From Delphinus delphis (Eukaryota; Chordata; Mammalia; Artiodactyla; Delphinidae): a stretch of 64,000 bases of DNA. Shown piece after piece: positions 45,747 to 57,427 of this stretch (the stretch's first letter is position 1; each line of letters starts with the position of its first letter). The translations under genes were made by a program, and so were the position numbers. The stretch spans positions 103,082,957-103,146,956 of the forward strand of contig NC_082689.1 in the NCBI RefSeq assembly GCF_949987515.2, given 5' to 3'. The notes under the pieces were generated by a model. That model had not been told where the DNA came from, did not search any database, and saw nothing but the letters and a program-made list of their open reading frames with translations.

Positions 45747-46861
45747 AAAGATATACAACCTCTCCATCATCCCCCAAATTTCCCTTGTGCCCACTTCACT
45801 CAATCTCTTTCCTGCTCCCCCTAACCACATCGAGGCAACCGCTATTCTGACAGCTGTTACCATAGATGAGTTTTGCTGCTTCTTAACACTTGTGTAAGTG
45901 GACTCATAAATCCACACACTTTTATATATGGCTTCTTTCTCTGCTAAGTGAAATAATAATTTCTGTGAAGTTCATCCATGTTGTCGTATCTATCCCAAAT
46001 TTGTTCCCTTTTTTTACTGAGTAGAAATTTATTGTATGAATATATTGTAGCTTGTTTGTTCATTTTCCTCTGATAGAAACCTGGACATTTCCATTTGGGA
46101 GGCTATCATGAATAAAGAAGCTACAGATATTCTTTGTTAAATGTCTTGTGGGTGTATAAGCTTATTTCTTTGGGGTAAAAACTTAGGAATGAAATTGCTG
46201 AGTCAAAGGATAGGCATACGTTTACATTTGTTAGAAACTTCCAGACAGTTTTCTAAAGGAGTTGTACTGTGTTCTCTTTTGTTTACCCTTCAATATCAGA
46301 TATATTTTAGGCTGTCTCAAGTACCTTTTGGAAGTAGGTAGTCATTCAATGAATGAGAGGATGAACGAATGACCCTATAACCACTCACCCTCCAACCCAC
46401 CATGAGGCTGACATGGAACCCCCCAGCTCATTAGCCCCATCCTGCTGCCTTTCTCCAATGCATTGCTGCTCCGTTTGTGCAGAAAAACACCCTAAGAGTC
46501 CCCACCCGTGTTAGTCCCTGCTGAGTTTTCAACCACATTCCTATTGCAGATATTTTGGCAGGAAACCCAGCCAAGCTAATCCTAAAGAAAGAACATTCCC
46601 TTCACTTAGGAGGACAGGAGGCAGATGCCCGTGACTGGAGACAAAGAGCAGCCCAGGGTGCCATTCCCAGCTCTGCCATCAGCTCACCCTCCAAATGAGC
46701 TTGGGGCCTCTAATGGCTCTCCCTGTATGGGCAGTGACCCATTCAATGGATCAAAATATTGGGGGAGGCTGAGGATGGGACGCGGGTGCTGGTTTCATCC
46801 CTCCTTGGGTAACCCACCTCCTTGTGCTTCACCTTTCTCTGACAACTCAGATGTATCTGGA

Positions 46862-47602
46862 GACTTTTTTTAATTGAAGTATAGCTGATTTATTATATAT
46901 ATATAATATATATATATTATATATACCCATTTATATAATATATATATAAGATACATATTTTTTTCAGATTCTTTTCCATTATAGGTTATTACAAGATATT
47001 GAATATAGTTCCCCGTGCTATACAATAGGTGCTTGTTGGTTATCTATTTTATATATAGTAGTTTGTATCTGCTAATTCCAAGCTCTTAATTTGTCTCCCC
47101 CAAACCTTTCCCTTTTGGTAATCATAAGTTTGTTTTCTGTGTCTATGAATCTATTCCTGTTTTGTAAATAAGTTCACTGGTTTCATTTTTTTAGATTCCA
47201 TATATAAGTGATATCATATGATATTTGTCTTTGTCTGACTTACTTCACTTAGTATGATAATCTCTAGGTCCGTCCATGTTGCTACAAATGGCTTTATTTC
47301 ACTCTTTTTTATGGCTGAGTAATATTCCATTGTATATATGTACCACATCTTCTTTATCCATTTCTCTGTCGATGGACACTTAGGTTGCTTCCATGTCTTG
47401 GCTATTCTAAATAGTGCTGCTGTGAACACTGCAGGGCATGTTTCTTTTCAAATTAGAGTTTTCATCTTTTCTGGATATATGCACAGGAGTGGGATTACTG
47501 GATCATGTGGTGGCTCTATTTTTAGTTTTTTAAGGACCCTCCGTACTGTAGTGACTGTATCAATTTACATTCCCACCAGCAGTGTAGGAGGGTTCCCTTT
47601 TC
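46862..47602 (-). mobile_element. L1 3' end, 5'-truncated
   Basis: Minus strand. The poly-T start at 46866 is followed by AATTGAAGTATAGCTGATTTA, an AT-rich expansion (46890-46950) and ORF2 end text up to CCACCAGCAGTGTAGGAGGG. It is the same L1 type as at 44817-45746. Confidence 0.9.
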
Positions 47603-48610
47603 TGCCTCTGGAGCCTTTTGAAGTTCCTGACCATGATTTTCTGTTACTGGAAGAAGTGATCATCTCAACACCAAGCTCTTCCTGTCCTCGTTCTGAAACC
47701 TTGATTCCTTGAGAACTTTGTTTCACATAATCTCGTTGTCTACGGAGAAGCAGACTTCAGAGGGGTGGAGAGGCCTTGAACAAAATACGTAGAGAGAGAA
47801 GGTATGAGTGGAGAGGCCTTGAATCCCCAGAAAAAGGAGAAGGTTAGGAGTGGTGCCCTGCCTCCAGATCCTGCTAATTTCTGCTCCTGTTCTGTAGTGG
47901 GTCCAGAGGCTTGCCTCCAGAGATTTCAAATTCATTCTGTTTTCTATGTGGGAAGAGCTAGGGACAGCACGTCCAGGGGGCTGTGGGCCTGGACACACTG
48001 AAACCAACAAGATTACACCACCGCTATCCCATCTGTGCCTTTGGGCAAATTAGAAAGTTGCCTTTTCTTTGGCTGGTGTAGAGTGTAAAATGGATCTCAG
48101 GCCAACTCACCCCCTGCAGGGGTTCCTCCCTGGGAAGGGCATGACTTCCCTACTGGAAGTGGTGGTCCTGGGCACAGTGCCTGGCCTGACATGCACTCTT
48201 GGTGGTACTCCCAAGAAAGAGTCGTAAGAAATGTCCATTGACATGGGTGGTCTGTGCAGACAGCCCCACCAAAGACATGGACGGCATCTGGGATGTGTTT
48301 CTCTGACAACAGTGCGTGATCTGCCCCATCATAGCCAGTATGGAAACACCTCAGTTTCCTTATGATTGAGTCCAAACCACGATAAAATCACCCGGATTCC
48401 TGACAGGGGTTTAGAGAGGGACATAGTGAACGGGGGCACTGATATACAAATTCACATTTGACAAAACCCTTTGTGAATGCTGAGTTCCTGGAAATTCTGA
48501 TAACTGTAGTGACCCTGGCCGTCTGGCTTCATAGCCCTGCGGCCCAGATTTGGAAAGAGTGGGTTTCCTGGGAACAGCACCTTCTCCAGTCAGGTGAGCC
48601 TCCTGCCACT
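47603..48610. other. intergenic, no gene seen
   Basis: Unique-looking sequence. It contains a perfect GLI-type TGGGTGGTC at 48244-48252, a match expected by chance in a window this size. Confidence 0.4.
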
Positions 48611-48844
48611 CAGATGAATGAATGAATGAATGACCCAACAAGCCACTCTCTCTCCAACCCCAGCACAAGGCCAACATGGAATCTCCCAACACATTGTCCC
48701 ACTTGCTAGCACAATGCATGCTGGAAGAGTTAAGAATCCTGTTTTTGCTTTTGTTGGTTTTACAATCAAAAACAGAGTAAGAATACTTCTAACTTAAATA
48801 TCAGATATTTGGGAAACCATTTCAAAGCACCCATGTGACATAAT

Positions 48845-49260
48845 GAGCACAGACTCTGCAGATGGGCTGGTGGGTTAAATCCTGACCCCACCATTTCACA
48901 TCGGTGTGACTGGAAGTTTCTGTAACTTCTCTGAACCTTGATTTCCTTGTCTTTAAATAAGGATGATATTGGGACTTCCCTGGTGGTCCAGTGATTAAGA
49001 CTTTGCCTTCCAATGCAGGGGGTGCGGGTTCGATCCCTGGTCAGGGAGCTAAGATCCCACATGCCTCACGGCCAAAAAAGTAAAACATAAACAACAGAAG
49101 CCGACTGTAACAGATTCAATAAAAGACTTTAAAAATGATCCACATCAAAAAAGCCCTTAAAAATAATAAAATAAGGATGATATCTACTTCCCACAGTTGA
49201 CGTAGAGATTAAATAAGATACTGTATGTGAAGCGCCCAGCCCGTCATAAACACTTGACAG
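48845..49260 (+). repeat. MIR SINE split by a younger SINE
   Basis: MIR halves 48845-48969 (GGTGTGACTGGAAGTTTCTG, CCTTGATTTCCTTGTCTTTAAATAAGG) and 49184-49260 (TAGAGATTAAATAAGATACT, TCATAAACACTTGAC) join across the insertion at 48970-49168. Confidence 0.9.
48970..49168 (+). mobile_element. CHR-1-type SINE inside a MIR
   Basis: Starts GGGACTTCCCTGGTGGTCCA and carries GTGCGGGTTCGATCCCTGG. Flanked by an exact 15-base duplication AAATAAGGATGATAT (48955-48969, 49169-49183). It is an older, shorter subfamily than the 39.8 and 44.9 kb copies, with an unusual non-A-rich 3' segment. Confidence 0.92.
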
Positions 49261-49479
49261 ATGATTATAAGACAAGACATCGGAATGGCCATTTCCTCCT
49301 TTGACCTGGATAGAACAATTTTAAAAATTTATAAATGAAGAGAAAACAATTGAACAAATGGTGTTTTTAGAAGACTGTTGAAAGACAGAGGATGGGAAAA
49401 ATGGCCCCTTTCCTTGCAAAGGCTTCAGGCCAGCATCTGTATGAACGTTGCTGAACTCTTTGTCCTTTCAATAGAGTGC

Positions 49480-49790
49480 CACTCGGATAACGATGTTGGC
49501 CAGCACGGCCCCTAATTGAGTTTTAATTACAGCAGTTCCAGGAAGAATGAAGTTAAACCTCTGTTCTCCTTGCATAATTAAATTTAGGTTAGCATATCTG
49601 GAGAATTCTTATCCCACACATATACCATGCCTCCTCGTCTGAAGAGGGATTTCAAAATTGGACATTGTTGTTTAATGGATAAAGTTTAAGAATGACACAC
49701 GGGCTTTGTTCCTCTTTGATTAGGAATAGTTAATTGTAGAAAGAACCTAATTAGATTGCCACCGGAGGGAGATGTGGGTGGAGATGAAAA
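49480..49790. promoter_or_regulatory. candidate distal enhancer, TAATTA-dense
   Basis: Repeat-free island between SINE/MIR and MER20 sequence. It has CCTAATTGAG (49511-49520), TTTTAATTAC (49521-49530), TGCATAATTAAAT (49571-49583), CATTGTTGTTTAATGG (SOX-like), CTTTGATTAGG (TCF-like), TTAATTG and CCTAATTAG (about 49747). It lies about 35 kb upstream of the EN1 promoter. Function is inferred. Confidence 0.5.
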
Positions 49791-50119
49791 GGATCTCTTC
49801 ATTAGGTATGGTTCCAAGGAAAGAGGGGCCAGCTAGGTCTGTGGGATTCTGGGGACTTCCAGGCAGGGCAATCATAATTTTGAGAGACCCCACTCTGCAT
49901 GGAAGGAGGCTGGCTTGGTGAACCTGTTAGGTGCTTTAGAGTCCTTGAGGTGTCTCCAGCTTGTTCAGAGAGACAAAATTAGCATATCCAAGGCAGAGTG
50001 AAAGGAGAACTTCATCAGCGCCTACACCATGAGCTACTGATGACAAGTTCTAAAGGGCATATGAGAAGTGAGCTCGTGGGGACAGCAGGGGCTGGTAGAA
50101 GGCTGTGTGGAACCCAAGT

Positions 50120-50215
50120 TCAAAATTCAGCTCTTCCAAGTACAAGCTCCAAGGCCCTGGACAAGTTACTTGACCTCTGCGACCCCATGTCTCATCTGTC
50201 TCATCTCAACCCCCC
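50120..50215 (+). repeat. MIR SINE remnant
   Basis: CCTGGACAAGTTACTTGACCTCTG with TGTCTCATCTGTCTCATCT. Confidence 0.6.
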
Positions 50216-50631
50216 TCGAGTTGAGTGAGGAGCAAAGGCAGGAAAACACGGAGCGTGGGGCTTGGTTCTTATTTCACGATGGAAATAAACAGTAGCTGTT
50301 CTTATGGTTACAGGTCCTCCTGAATGAGGATTCTGAGATGGAATCACCCAGACCTGTCTTGAACAGGTTTTGTTTTCCACTGAGACTTAAGCCAGTCTCA
50401 AAATAGCCCTACACGTGTATGGGCAATGAGAGACCCCCATGGGTGAAGCTTGTCGAGGTCTGTTCTGGAGGACCAGGACCGGGGGCTGATTTAATACCTG
50501 CTTCCAGGACCTACACCATGTGGGTCCCAGGGCCTGCTGCTGATCCAACTTGGGCACGGCCCCTGCCCTCCTTGCCATTTTGCTAAGAACCAGAATGTTT
50601 ATTAAGTGAACGGCTCACTGGTTGAACAGTC

Positions 50632-50861
50632 CAGTGGTGTTCAACCAGGGGCAATTCCTCCCCAGCCCCCCAGAGGACATTTGGCAACATCTTGGAGACA
50701 TTTTTGGTTGTGACAACTGGGAACTGGGAGGGGTTCCTACTGGCATCTAGTGGGTAGAAGCCAGGGATGCTACTAAACTTCCTATAATGTGCAGGACAGT
50801 ATCTCATGACAGAAAATTATCTGGCTCCGAACGTCAATAGTGCTGATGTTGAGAAACCCTG
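50632..50861 (+). mobile_element. MER20 DNA transposon
   Basis: Full-length hAT-type element with ends CAGTGGTGTTCAACC and GTTGAGAAACCCTG. Internal GGACATTTGGCAACATC and GGCATCTAGTGGGTAGAAGC match MER20. Some MER20 copies act as regulatory elements in eutherian endometrium (published for the family); nothing here shows that for this copy. Confidence 0.92.
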
Positions 50862-51435
50862 GAGTAACCTGTCCTGGATCCAGCAAGCCTGGCAGAGCAG
50901 TCTCTGAATGGCTGTCAAAGTTTGGCCTGAGGGATGTGTCCCAGACAAGGGGCCCCAAGCAGCCCCCAACAGCAGCATCACCAAGCGTCCTGCATGAGGG
51001 GTCCCAGCCTGAGGTTTTGGTCTCATAAACAACCTCAGGGTAACGGCCCACCTGTCTGGTCATCAAATTGACCAAGGAGTGTGTTCTACAGTGTGGCCAC
51101 CAGATGGAGATCTTGGATGCTCTTTTCCACGGAGGACATGTACCTGGGTGGACCATTCTTCCCAGAGGGTGGCCTTCGTTCCGCTGCTCTAAGTGCCTGA
51201 TAGCCTTCAAAAAGAAGGAATCTGGAGGGGGAGGGAGGCATGAACTGGAGAAAGAGTTCAATATCGACTTCTTGCTTAGCAAGTTCGGGACTCTTAGATT
51301 CACCCCCTTCAACCTCCCTGTTAGCAGCGATTATTCTGAAGGGTTATTAGAAAAATGCATCCTGAAAGAAAGAGAAGATGTGATCAGATGGGGAGGTGGG
51401 CAGATGCAGGAGCTCCCTGATGGGGCTGCTTCAGC
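50862..51435. other. intergenic, no gene seen
   Basis: Open frames on both strands lack recognisable domains. Confidence 0.4.
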
Positions 51436-51439
51436 TTGT

Positions 51440-51560
51440 GCCTGACGCTCTGCATACGTTGTCTCCATTTATCCTCGCAGCACACCCACCCGGGGGCCTT
51501 TAGAGAAAGGCTTAGTAACCAGCCAGAGTCACACAGTAGACCTGAGTCCAGTTCTCCCCG
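51440..51560 (-). repeat. MIR SINE remnant
   Basis: Reverse MIR text: TCCATTTATCCTCGCAGCAC ... AGTCACACAGTAGACCTGAG. Confidence 0.65.
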
Positions 51561-52083
51561 CCACCCCAAGGGGTCTCTTGTTTATCATCAACGAGGGAGA
51601 GTTCCTCATCTGTAACCCAGGGGAGTGGATTGACTGCTGGCCACATTTGGGGGACCACATAATTCACTGCCTAAAGCAGGACGCTTTGGAGAGTAAGAAG
51701 GGGCAGCAAATGGACAGTAGCTGGGACCACAGATGCAAACCTGACACGAGGACACTCTAGCTAAGTTACCTTTCCTCTCTAATGCCCCAAGCTTCTGAGA
51801 CCCAAGGAGGACTTTTTTTTAAAGCTTTCATGACACTTGTGTGATCATCCAGTGCAGACCCAGTGGGAGAGCTGAGGGAAGAAGGTGAATAAGAAAACTG
51901 GAAAGCCTGGACCGTGGGGTTCTGCCTGCGACCAAGGGGGAGGTGGTGCCTTCCCCGGTGAGTGCAGGCAGGTGGAGATTCTGTGCATCCAGGAGAGACT
52001 GAACTAAAGGAAGGCTTTCTTGTTTGATAGTTGTTACCTGAACAGCCATGTGTGTATTGTGTTATTTTGATACGTGTGGGGTG

Positions 52084-52111
52084 TGTGGTGTGTGTGTGTG
52101 TGTGTGTGTGT
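52084..52111. repeat. (GT)n microsatellite
   Basis: About 12 GT units. Confidence 0.9.
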
Positions 52112-52262
52112 AACAACCATGGTCGTGTTGCTGATTATGAAGTGTTGCTTATCACTTTATTGCCTCGTGTCTCCCAATCCATCCTTTTTTGCCCGACTGT
52201 GATGCGGGAACTGAATCTTGCAAACTTCTCTCCTTTGCCAGTAGGCCGGAGGCTGCGCTTCG

Positions 52263-52277
52263 CCAGTAGAGGGCGCT
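52263..52277 (+). promoter_or_regulatory. CTCF consensus match
   Basis: CCAGTAGAGGGCGCT fits the 15-position CTCF consensus CCASYAGRKGGCRSY at every position. It lies in a locally CpG-enriched patch (52240-52400) about 38 kb upstream of the EN1 promoter. Binding is predicted, not shown. Confidence 0.6.
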
Positions 52278-53525
52278 GGAGGCGCTCTGCCGGAGGAAGG
52301 GCTGCTCTTCGTGGTTGCTGGTTGTGTCCTTCCTTCTGGCTCCCGCGACGTGCAGGATGCCCACGGAGCCTCCTTCACCCCTGTGCATGGCTTTCTGGTG
52401 AGTTCTGCAGGCAACTCATCCGGCTTCCGTTGAGTTCAAGAGCACCCCGTGGGGCTGGCATCCCGGAAGCTTCCTGGCAAGTCCCTCCAGTGCCTCAGCC
52501 AGCTTTCCAGAAATTTCAACCACGTTCCCTTCAGGCAGCTTCTGGAAAGCTTTATTGTCACTCCAGGGGTTAGTTTCCTGCTTGACTGTCTACACCTGCA
52601 TCACTTCGGCAAACTTCACCATCCAGTGGGCCAGCCCCCGCCCCCCCCCCCCCCACACTCTCCAGCGAGATCTGAATCTCAGCCTAGTGTGTTGGGGGAA
52701 GTCTCCCAAGTTAGTTTTTCTGGGGTCCTCTGCCTCGGCCCTAGGACTGTGCCTGCTCCCTGCCCATATCTGCCATTCCCAGATTCTTTAGCATTCTCCT
52801 CACCCTTAGTAGCCAATGCCCTGTTACTACATTCCCCTGTTACTAGTCAATAATTCTTTACTCAACTTTCTCTGTTTAATATTCTGTGTAGTTTGGCTCT
52901 CTAGTCTTGGCAAGTGGATTTTTTTTTTTGTCTTTCAACATCCATCTGTGCTTCATATTGTGTGTTTGTCCTGATTATCAATGGACTTATTTGTAGGAAT
53001 ACAGGAAATACATTATTTCACTCCACCAAGGGCAGGAGACATGAGTCAGTGTGCTAAGTGGTTTCAGATAAGTGACCCTGACAGTGCATAGAACTGAATA
53101 AAGTGTAGAGCCTCCAAAAAGCAATTCTCCCTATGTTTCCAAGTCCCCTGTATTTAAAACACCATGTTGATTATTGCCACTTTTCAATAAAAGGTGGACA
53201 AGTTACCCACCCCCTCTCTAGGCCTCAGGATTTCCTTGAGAGGGTAGGACAAGGTCTTCTCCATACCTTGCAGCTGTGAGAGTTTTACATTCCATGACTG
53301 AATGCATGTTCCAGAATCTTCTATGCTTTCTCATGTTACATAGACATAGAATCTGGCATTCAAGGCTAGATGTTTCTTTGCCTAGTGAAAGCATCGTTTC
53401 CAACAAAGGTGTGACCACCTTGTTGCGCACTGTTGCCTTGTTGCACCTTGTTGCAACAAATATGCAACCAACAAAGCTTTCTGTGTTAGTCCTTTACGCA
53501 TTAGTGATAATGAGTGCAGAAAGAT
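52278..53525. other. intergenic, no gene seen
   Basis: A C run lies at about 52638-52654. Short CCTTGTTGC repeats occur at 53417-53455. Confidence 0.4.
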
Positions 53526-53529
53526 CATC

Positions 53530-53640
53530 TGATCCAATACTCACCTTCGCAGAGGAGACGATAGAGGCCCAGATGATTAATTGACTTGCTCAGGGCTACA
53601 CAGTTGGTTGTAACAAAGCCAGGACCAGCACCCACGGTGC
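53530..53640 (-). repeat. MIR SINE remnant
   Basis: GAGGAGACGATAGAGGCCCAGA ... CTTGCTCAGGGCTACACAGTTGG, reverse MIR. Confidence 0.7.
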
Positions 53641-53984
53641 TTGGGTCCCAGTTCAGTTCCTTGCATCATATTGCTCCTGTACCATCTTTTAAATTCCCTA
53701 CTAGTTATTTTCTTGAGATTATGTTTGACTGGCAGTAGGAAGACAAGCTACTGTATTCCTGAGATTAGGGGTGAGAGGTGGCAGTCATTTATAGGAGAAA
53801 AATACAAGGGGATTCTAAAGGGGAGGGTAAGGGAATTCTGAAGACAAACTTTCCCTTTAGCTGTTGGTAAATGCAAAATGCATTTCCTTAAACCAAAATA
53901 TTTTAAGGATGCTTTTATTAAGGTCAAATCTCTCACCAACTTTATGGAGTAAGCAGACTCTTCATTTATTTGTGTGATCAAATT

Positions 53985-54221
53985 CAGTGGTTCTCATCTG
54001 GGGGCAACTTGATTTCCCAAAGGACATATGGCAATGTCTGGAGATGTTTTTTATTGCCAGGACTAGGCAGGGGGGCACTACCGGCATCTAGTGGGCAGAG
54101 GCCGAGGATGCTGTAAACATCCTAAAATGCACAGGACAGCCCCCGATAACAAAGAATTATCTGATCCAAAATGTCAATAGTTGAGAAGGTTGTCAGTAGT
54201 TGCCAAGGTTGAGAAATCCTG
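53985..54221 (+). mobile_element. MER20 DNA transposon, second copy
   Basis: Ends CAGTGGTTCTCATCTGGGG and GGTTGAGAAATCCTG. Internal GGCATCTAGTGGGCAGAGGC. A short internal duplication of the GTTGAGAAGGTTG segment sits near the 3' end. Confidence 0.92.
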
Positions 54222-54502
54222 ATCTGCTCCAACATGTTTCTTAAAATCGACTCACAGAGCTGATGGTAGCCATCCTAATGTGTGTGAGGTACGATCTCAT
54301 TGTGGTTTTCATTCACATTTTCTTAACGATTAATGATGGTGAACATCTTTTCATGTGCTTCTTGGGCATTTGTTTATCTTCTTTGGAGAAATGTCTGTTC
54401 AAGTCCTTTGCCCGCTTTTTAATCAGGCTGTTAGTTTATTTTTGTTGTTGTTCTTTAGGTATTCTGGATATTAACCCCTTACCAGATATATGATTTGCAA
54501 AC

Positions 54503-56445
54503 ATGTCTGTGTTCTGGTGGATGAGGCTGGATCTTGTCCTTCTGGTGGATAGGACCGCAGCCAGTGGTGTGTTTTGGGGTGTCTGTGGACTTATTATGAT
54601 TTTAGGCAGCCTCTCTGCTAATGGGTGGGGTTGTGTTCTTGTCTTGCTAGTTGTTTGGTATGGGGTGTCCAGCACTGGAACTTGCTGGTCATTGAGTGGA
54701 GCTGGGTCTTAGCGTTGAGACGGAGATCTCGGGGAGAGGTCTCGTCAACTGATATTACGAGGGGCCAGGAGGTCTCTGGTGGACCAGTGTCCTGAACTTG
54801 GCTCTCCCAACTCAGAGTCTCAGGCTTGATGCTCGGCTGGAGCACCAAGACCCTTTCAGCCACACAGCTCAGAAGCAAAGGGAGAAAAGAAAAAAAAAGA
54901 AAGAAAAAATAAAGAAAATAAAGTTATTAAAAATATATTATTAAAATTAAAAAGTAATTAAAAAAAAGAAGAGAGCTACCAAACCAATAAACAAATCCAC
55001 CAATGACAACAAGAGCTGAAAACTATACTAAAGAAAAACGGACAGAGAGAACCCTAGGACAAATTGTGAAAGCAAACCTATACAGACAAAGTCACACAAA
55101 GAAGAATACAGATACACACTCACAAAAAGAGAAAAAAATATATATATATAAAGGAAGAAAGCTACCAAATCAATAGACAAATCTACCAGTGATAATAAGC
55201 TCTAAATACTAAACTAAGATAAACATAAAACTAGAAACAAATTAGATGTAGAAAGCAAACCCTAAGTCTACAGTCGCTCCCAAAGTCCACTGCCTCAGTT
55301 TTGGGATGATTCGTTGTCTATTCAGGTATTCCAGAGATGCAGGGTACATCTGGTTGATTGTGAAGAGTTAATCTGCTGCTTCTGAGGCTGCTGGGAGAAA
55401 TTTCCCTTTCTCTTCTTTGTTCGCACAGCTCCCGGGGCTCAGCTTTGGATTTAGCCCCGCCTCTGCATGTAGGTCACTGGAGGGCATCTGTTCTTTGCTC
55501 AGACAGGACGGGGTTAAAGGAGCCGCTGATTTGGGGGCTCTGGCTCACTCAGGCTCGGGGGAGAGAGGGGTACGGAGTGCAGGGCGAGCCTGAGATGGTA
55601 GAGGCCGGTGTGACGTTGCACCAGTGTGTTCTCCCGAGGAAGTTGTCCCTGGGTCATGGGACCCTGGCAGTGATGGGCTGCACAGGCTCCCAGGTTGGGA
55701 GGTGTGGATAGTGACCTGTGCTTACACACGGGATCTTGGTGGCTGCAGCAGCAGCCTTAGCATTTCATGCCTGTCTCTGTTGTCCGTGCTGATAGCCGCG
55801 GCTCACACCCATCTCTGGAGCTCATTTAGGCGGTGCTCTGAATCCCCTCTCCTCGTGCACCCTGAAACGATGGTCTCTTGCCTCTTAGGCAGTTCTAGAC
55901 TTTTTCCCGGACTCCCTCCTGGCTGTGGTGCATGAGGCCCCTTCAGGCTGTGTTCATGCAGCCAACCCCAGTCCTCTCCCTGGGATCTGACCTCTGAAGT
56001 CAGAGCCTCAGCTCCCAGCCCCCACCCACCCTGGCGGGTGAGCAGACAAGTCTCTCAGGCTCGTGAGTGCTGGTTGGAACTGATTCTCTGTGCAGGAATT
56101 TCTCCACTTTGCCCTCTGCACCCCTGTTGCTGCACTCTCCTCGGTGGCTCTGAAGCTTCCCCCTTGCCCACCCCCATCTCCACCAGTGAAGGGGCTTCCT
56201 AGTGTGTGGAAACTTTTCTTCCCTCACAGCTTCCATCCCTATTCTTTTGTCTCTGTTTTTCCTTTTTACTTTTGCCCTACCCAGGTATGTGGGGAGTTTC
56301 TTGCCTTTGGGAAGTCTGAGGTCTTCTGCCAGTATTCAGTAGCTGGTCTGTAGGAGTTGTTCCACATGTAGATGTATTTCTGATGTATTTGTGGGGAGGA
56401 AGGTGATCTCCATGTCTTACTCTTCTGCCATCTTGAAGGTCCTAC
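54503..56445 (-). mobile_element. L1 5'UTR of cetacean/artiodactyl type
   Basis: Read on the minus strand, it starts GACCTTCAAGATGGCAGAAG at 56445, is GC-rich for 1.1 kb, passes an A/T-rich segment (about 55230-54890), and ends in CCAGAACACAGACAT near 54503. It stops where ORF1 would be expected, so the body is missing. Confidence 0.65.
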
Positions 56446-57211
56446 CCCTTTGATGTTATTTTAAATGAAGTTATTTTCTTAATTTCCTTTTCAGTTTGTC
56501 CATTGTTAGTGTATAGAAATGCAACTTAGTTTTGCATGTTAATTTTGTATCCTACAACTTTGTTGAATTCATTTGTTAGTTCTAACAGATTTTTTGTGTA
56601 TGGAATTTTTAGGATTTTCTACATATAAAATAATATAATCTGCCAACAGGGATAGCTTTTCTTCTTCTCCTATTTGAATGCATTTTATTTCTTTTTCTTT
56701 TCTTTTTTTCCTTGTCTAATTGCTTTGGCTAGAACTTCCATTACTACATTAAATAGAAGTGACAAAAGCAGGCATTCTTGTCTTACTCCTGATCTTCGAG
56801 GAAAAGCTTTCAGTCTTTTGCCACTGAGTCCGAATTCAGCTGTGGACTTTTCCTACATGACCTTTGTTATGTTGAGATATTTTCTTCCATTCCTAGTTTG
56901 GTGAACATTCTTTTTTCTTATCATGAAAGGGTGTTGAATTTTGTGAAGTGCTTTTTCTGCATCATTTGAGATGAGTTTTCTCTCTCTTTCTTTGCCAATC
57001 TAGCTAAAGATTTGTCAGTTTTGTTGATCTTTTCAAAGAACAAACTCTCAGTTTCACTAATTTTTCTCTATTGCTTTTGTATTCTGCATTTAATTTATCT
57101 CTGCTCTAATCTTTATTATTATTTTTCTCCTTTTTCTAGCTTTAGGTTTAATTTGTTCTTCTTTTTCTAGTTCCCTAAAGGTATAAAGTTAGGCAGTTGA
57201 CTTGAATTCTT

Positions 57212-57427
57212 TTTTTTTTTAAATTGGGGTGTAGTTGTTTTACTGTAGTTGTGTTCGTTTTTACTGTACAGTGAAGTGTAGTTCCTTGTGCTATACAGCA
57301 TGTTCTCATTAGTTATCTATTTTATACATATTAGTGTATATATGTCAATCCCAATCTCCCCATTCATCCCAACCCCCTTTCGCCCCTTGGTGTCCATACA
57401 TTTGTTCTCTATGTCTGTGTCTCTATT
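57212..57427 (-). mobile_element. L1 3' end fragment inside older L1
   Basis: Minus-strand tail text (poly-T then AAATTGGGGTGTAGTTG ... GTGCTATACAGCATG). Flanked by TTGAATTCTT on both sides (about 57202 and 57427). Confidence 0.75.

Larger units (their letters stand above)
44670..46335 (-). mobile_element. old L1 3' region, interrupted by a younger L1
   Basis: Minus-strand L1 tail text on both sides: GAGTTTTGACAAATATACAC on the left; TTACCATAGATGAGTTTTGC, GGTATAAGC-type and CATTTCCATTTGGGAGGC on the right. It is split at 44817-45746. Confidence 0.8.

Noticed and set aside
48244..48252. Perfect GLI-type site TGGGTGGTC
   Set aside because: A 9-base match is expected about once in a window of this size, and it is isolated.
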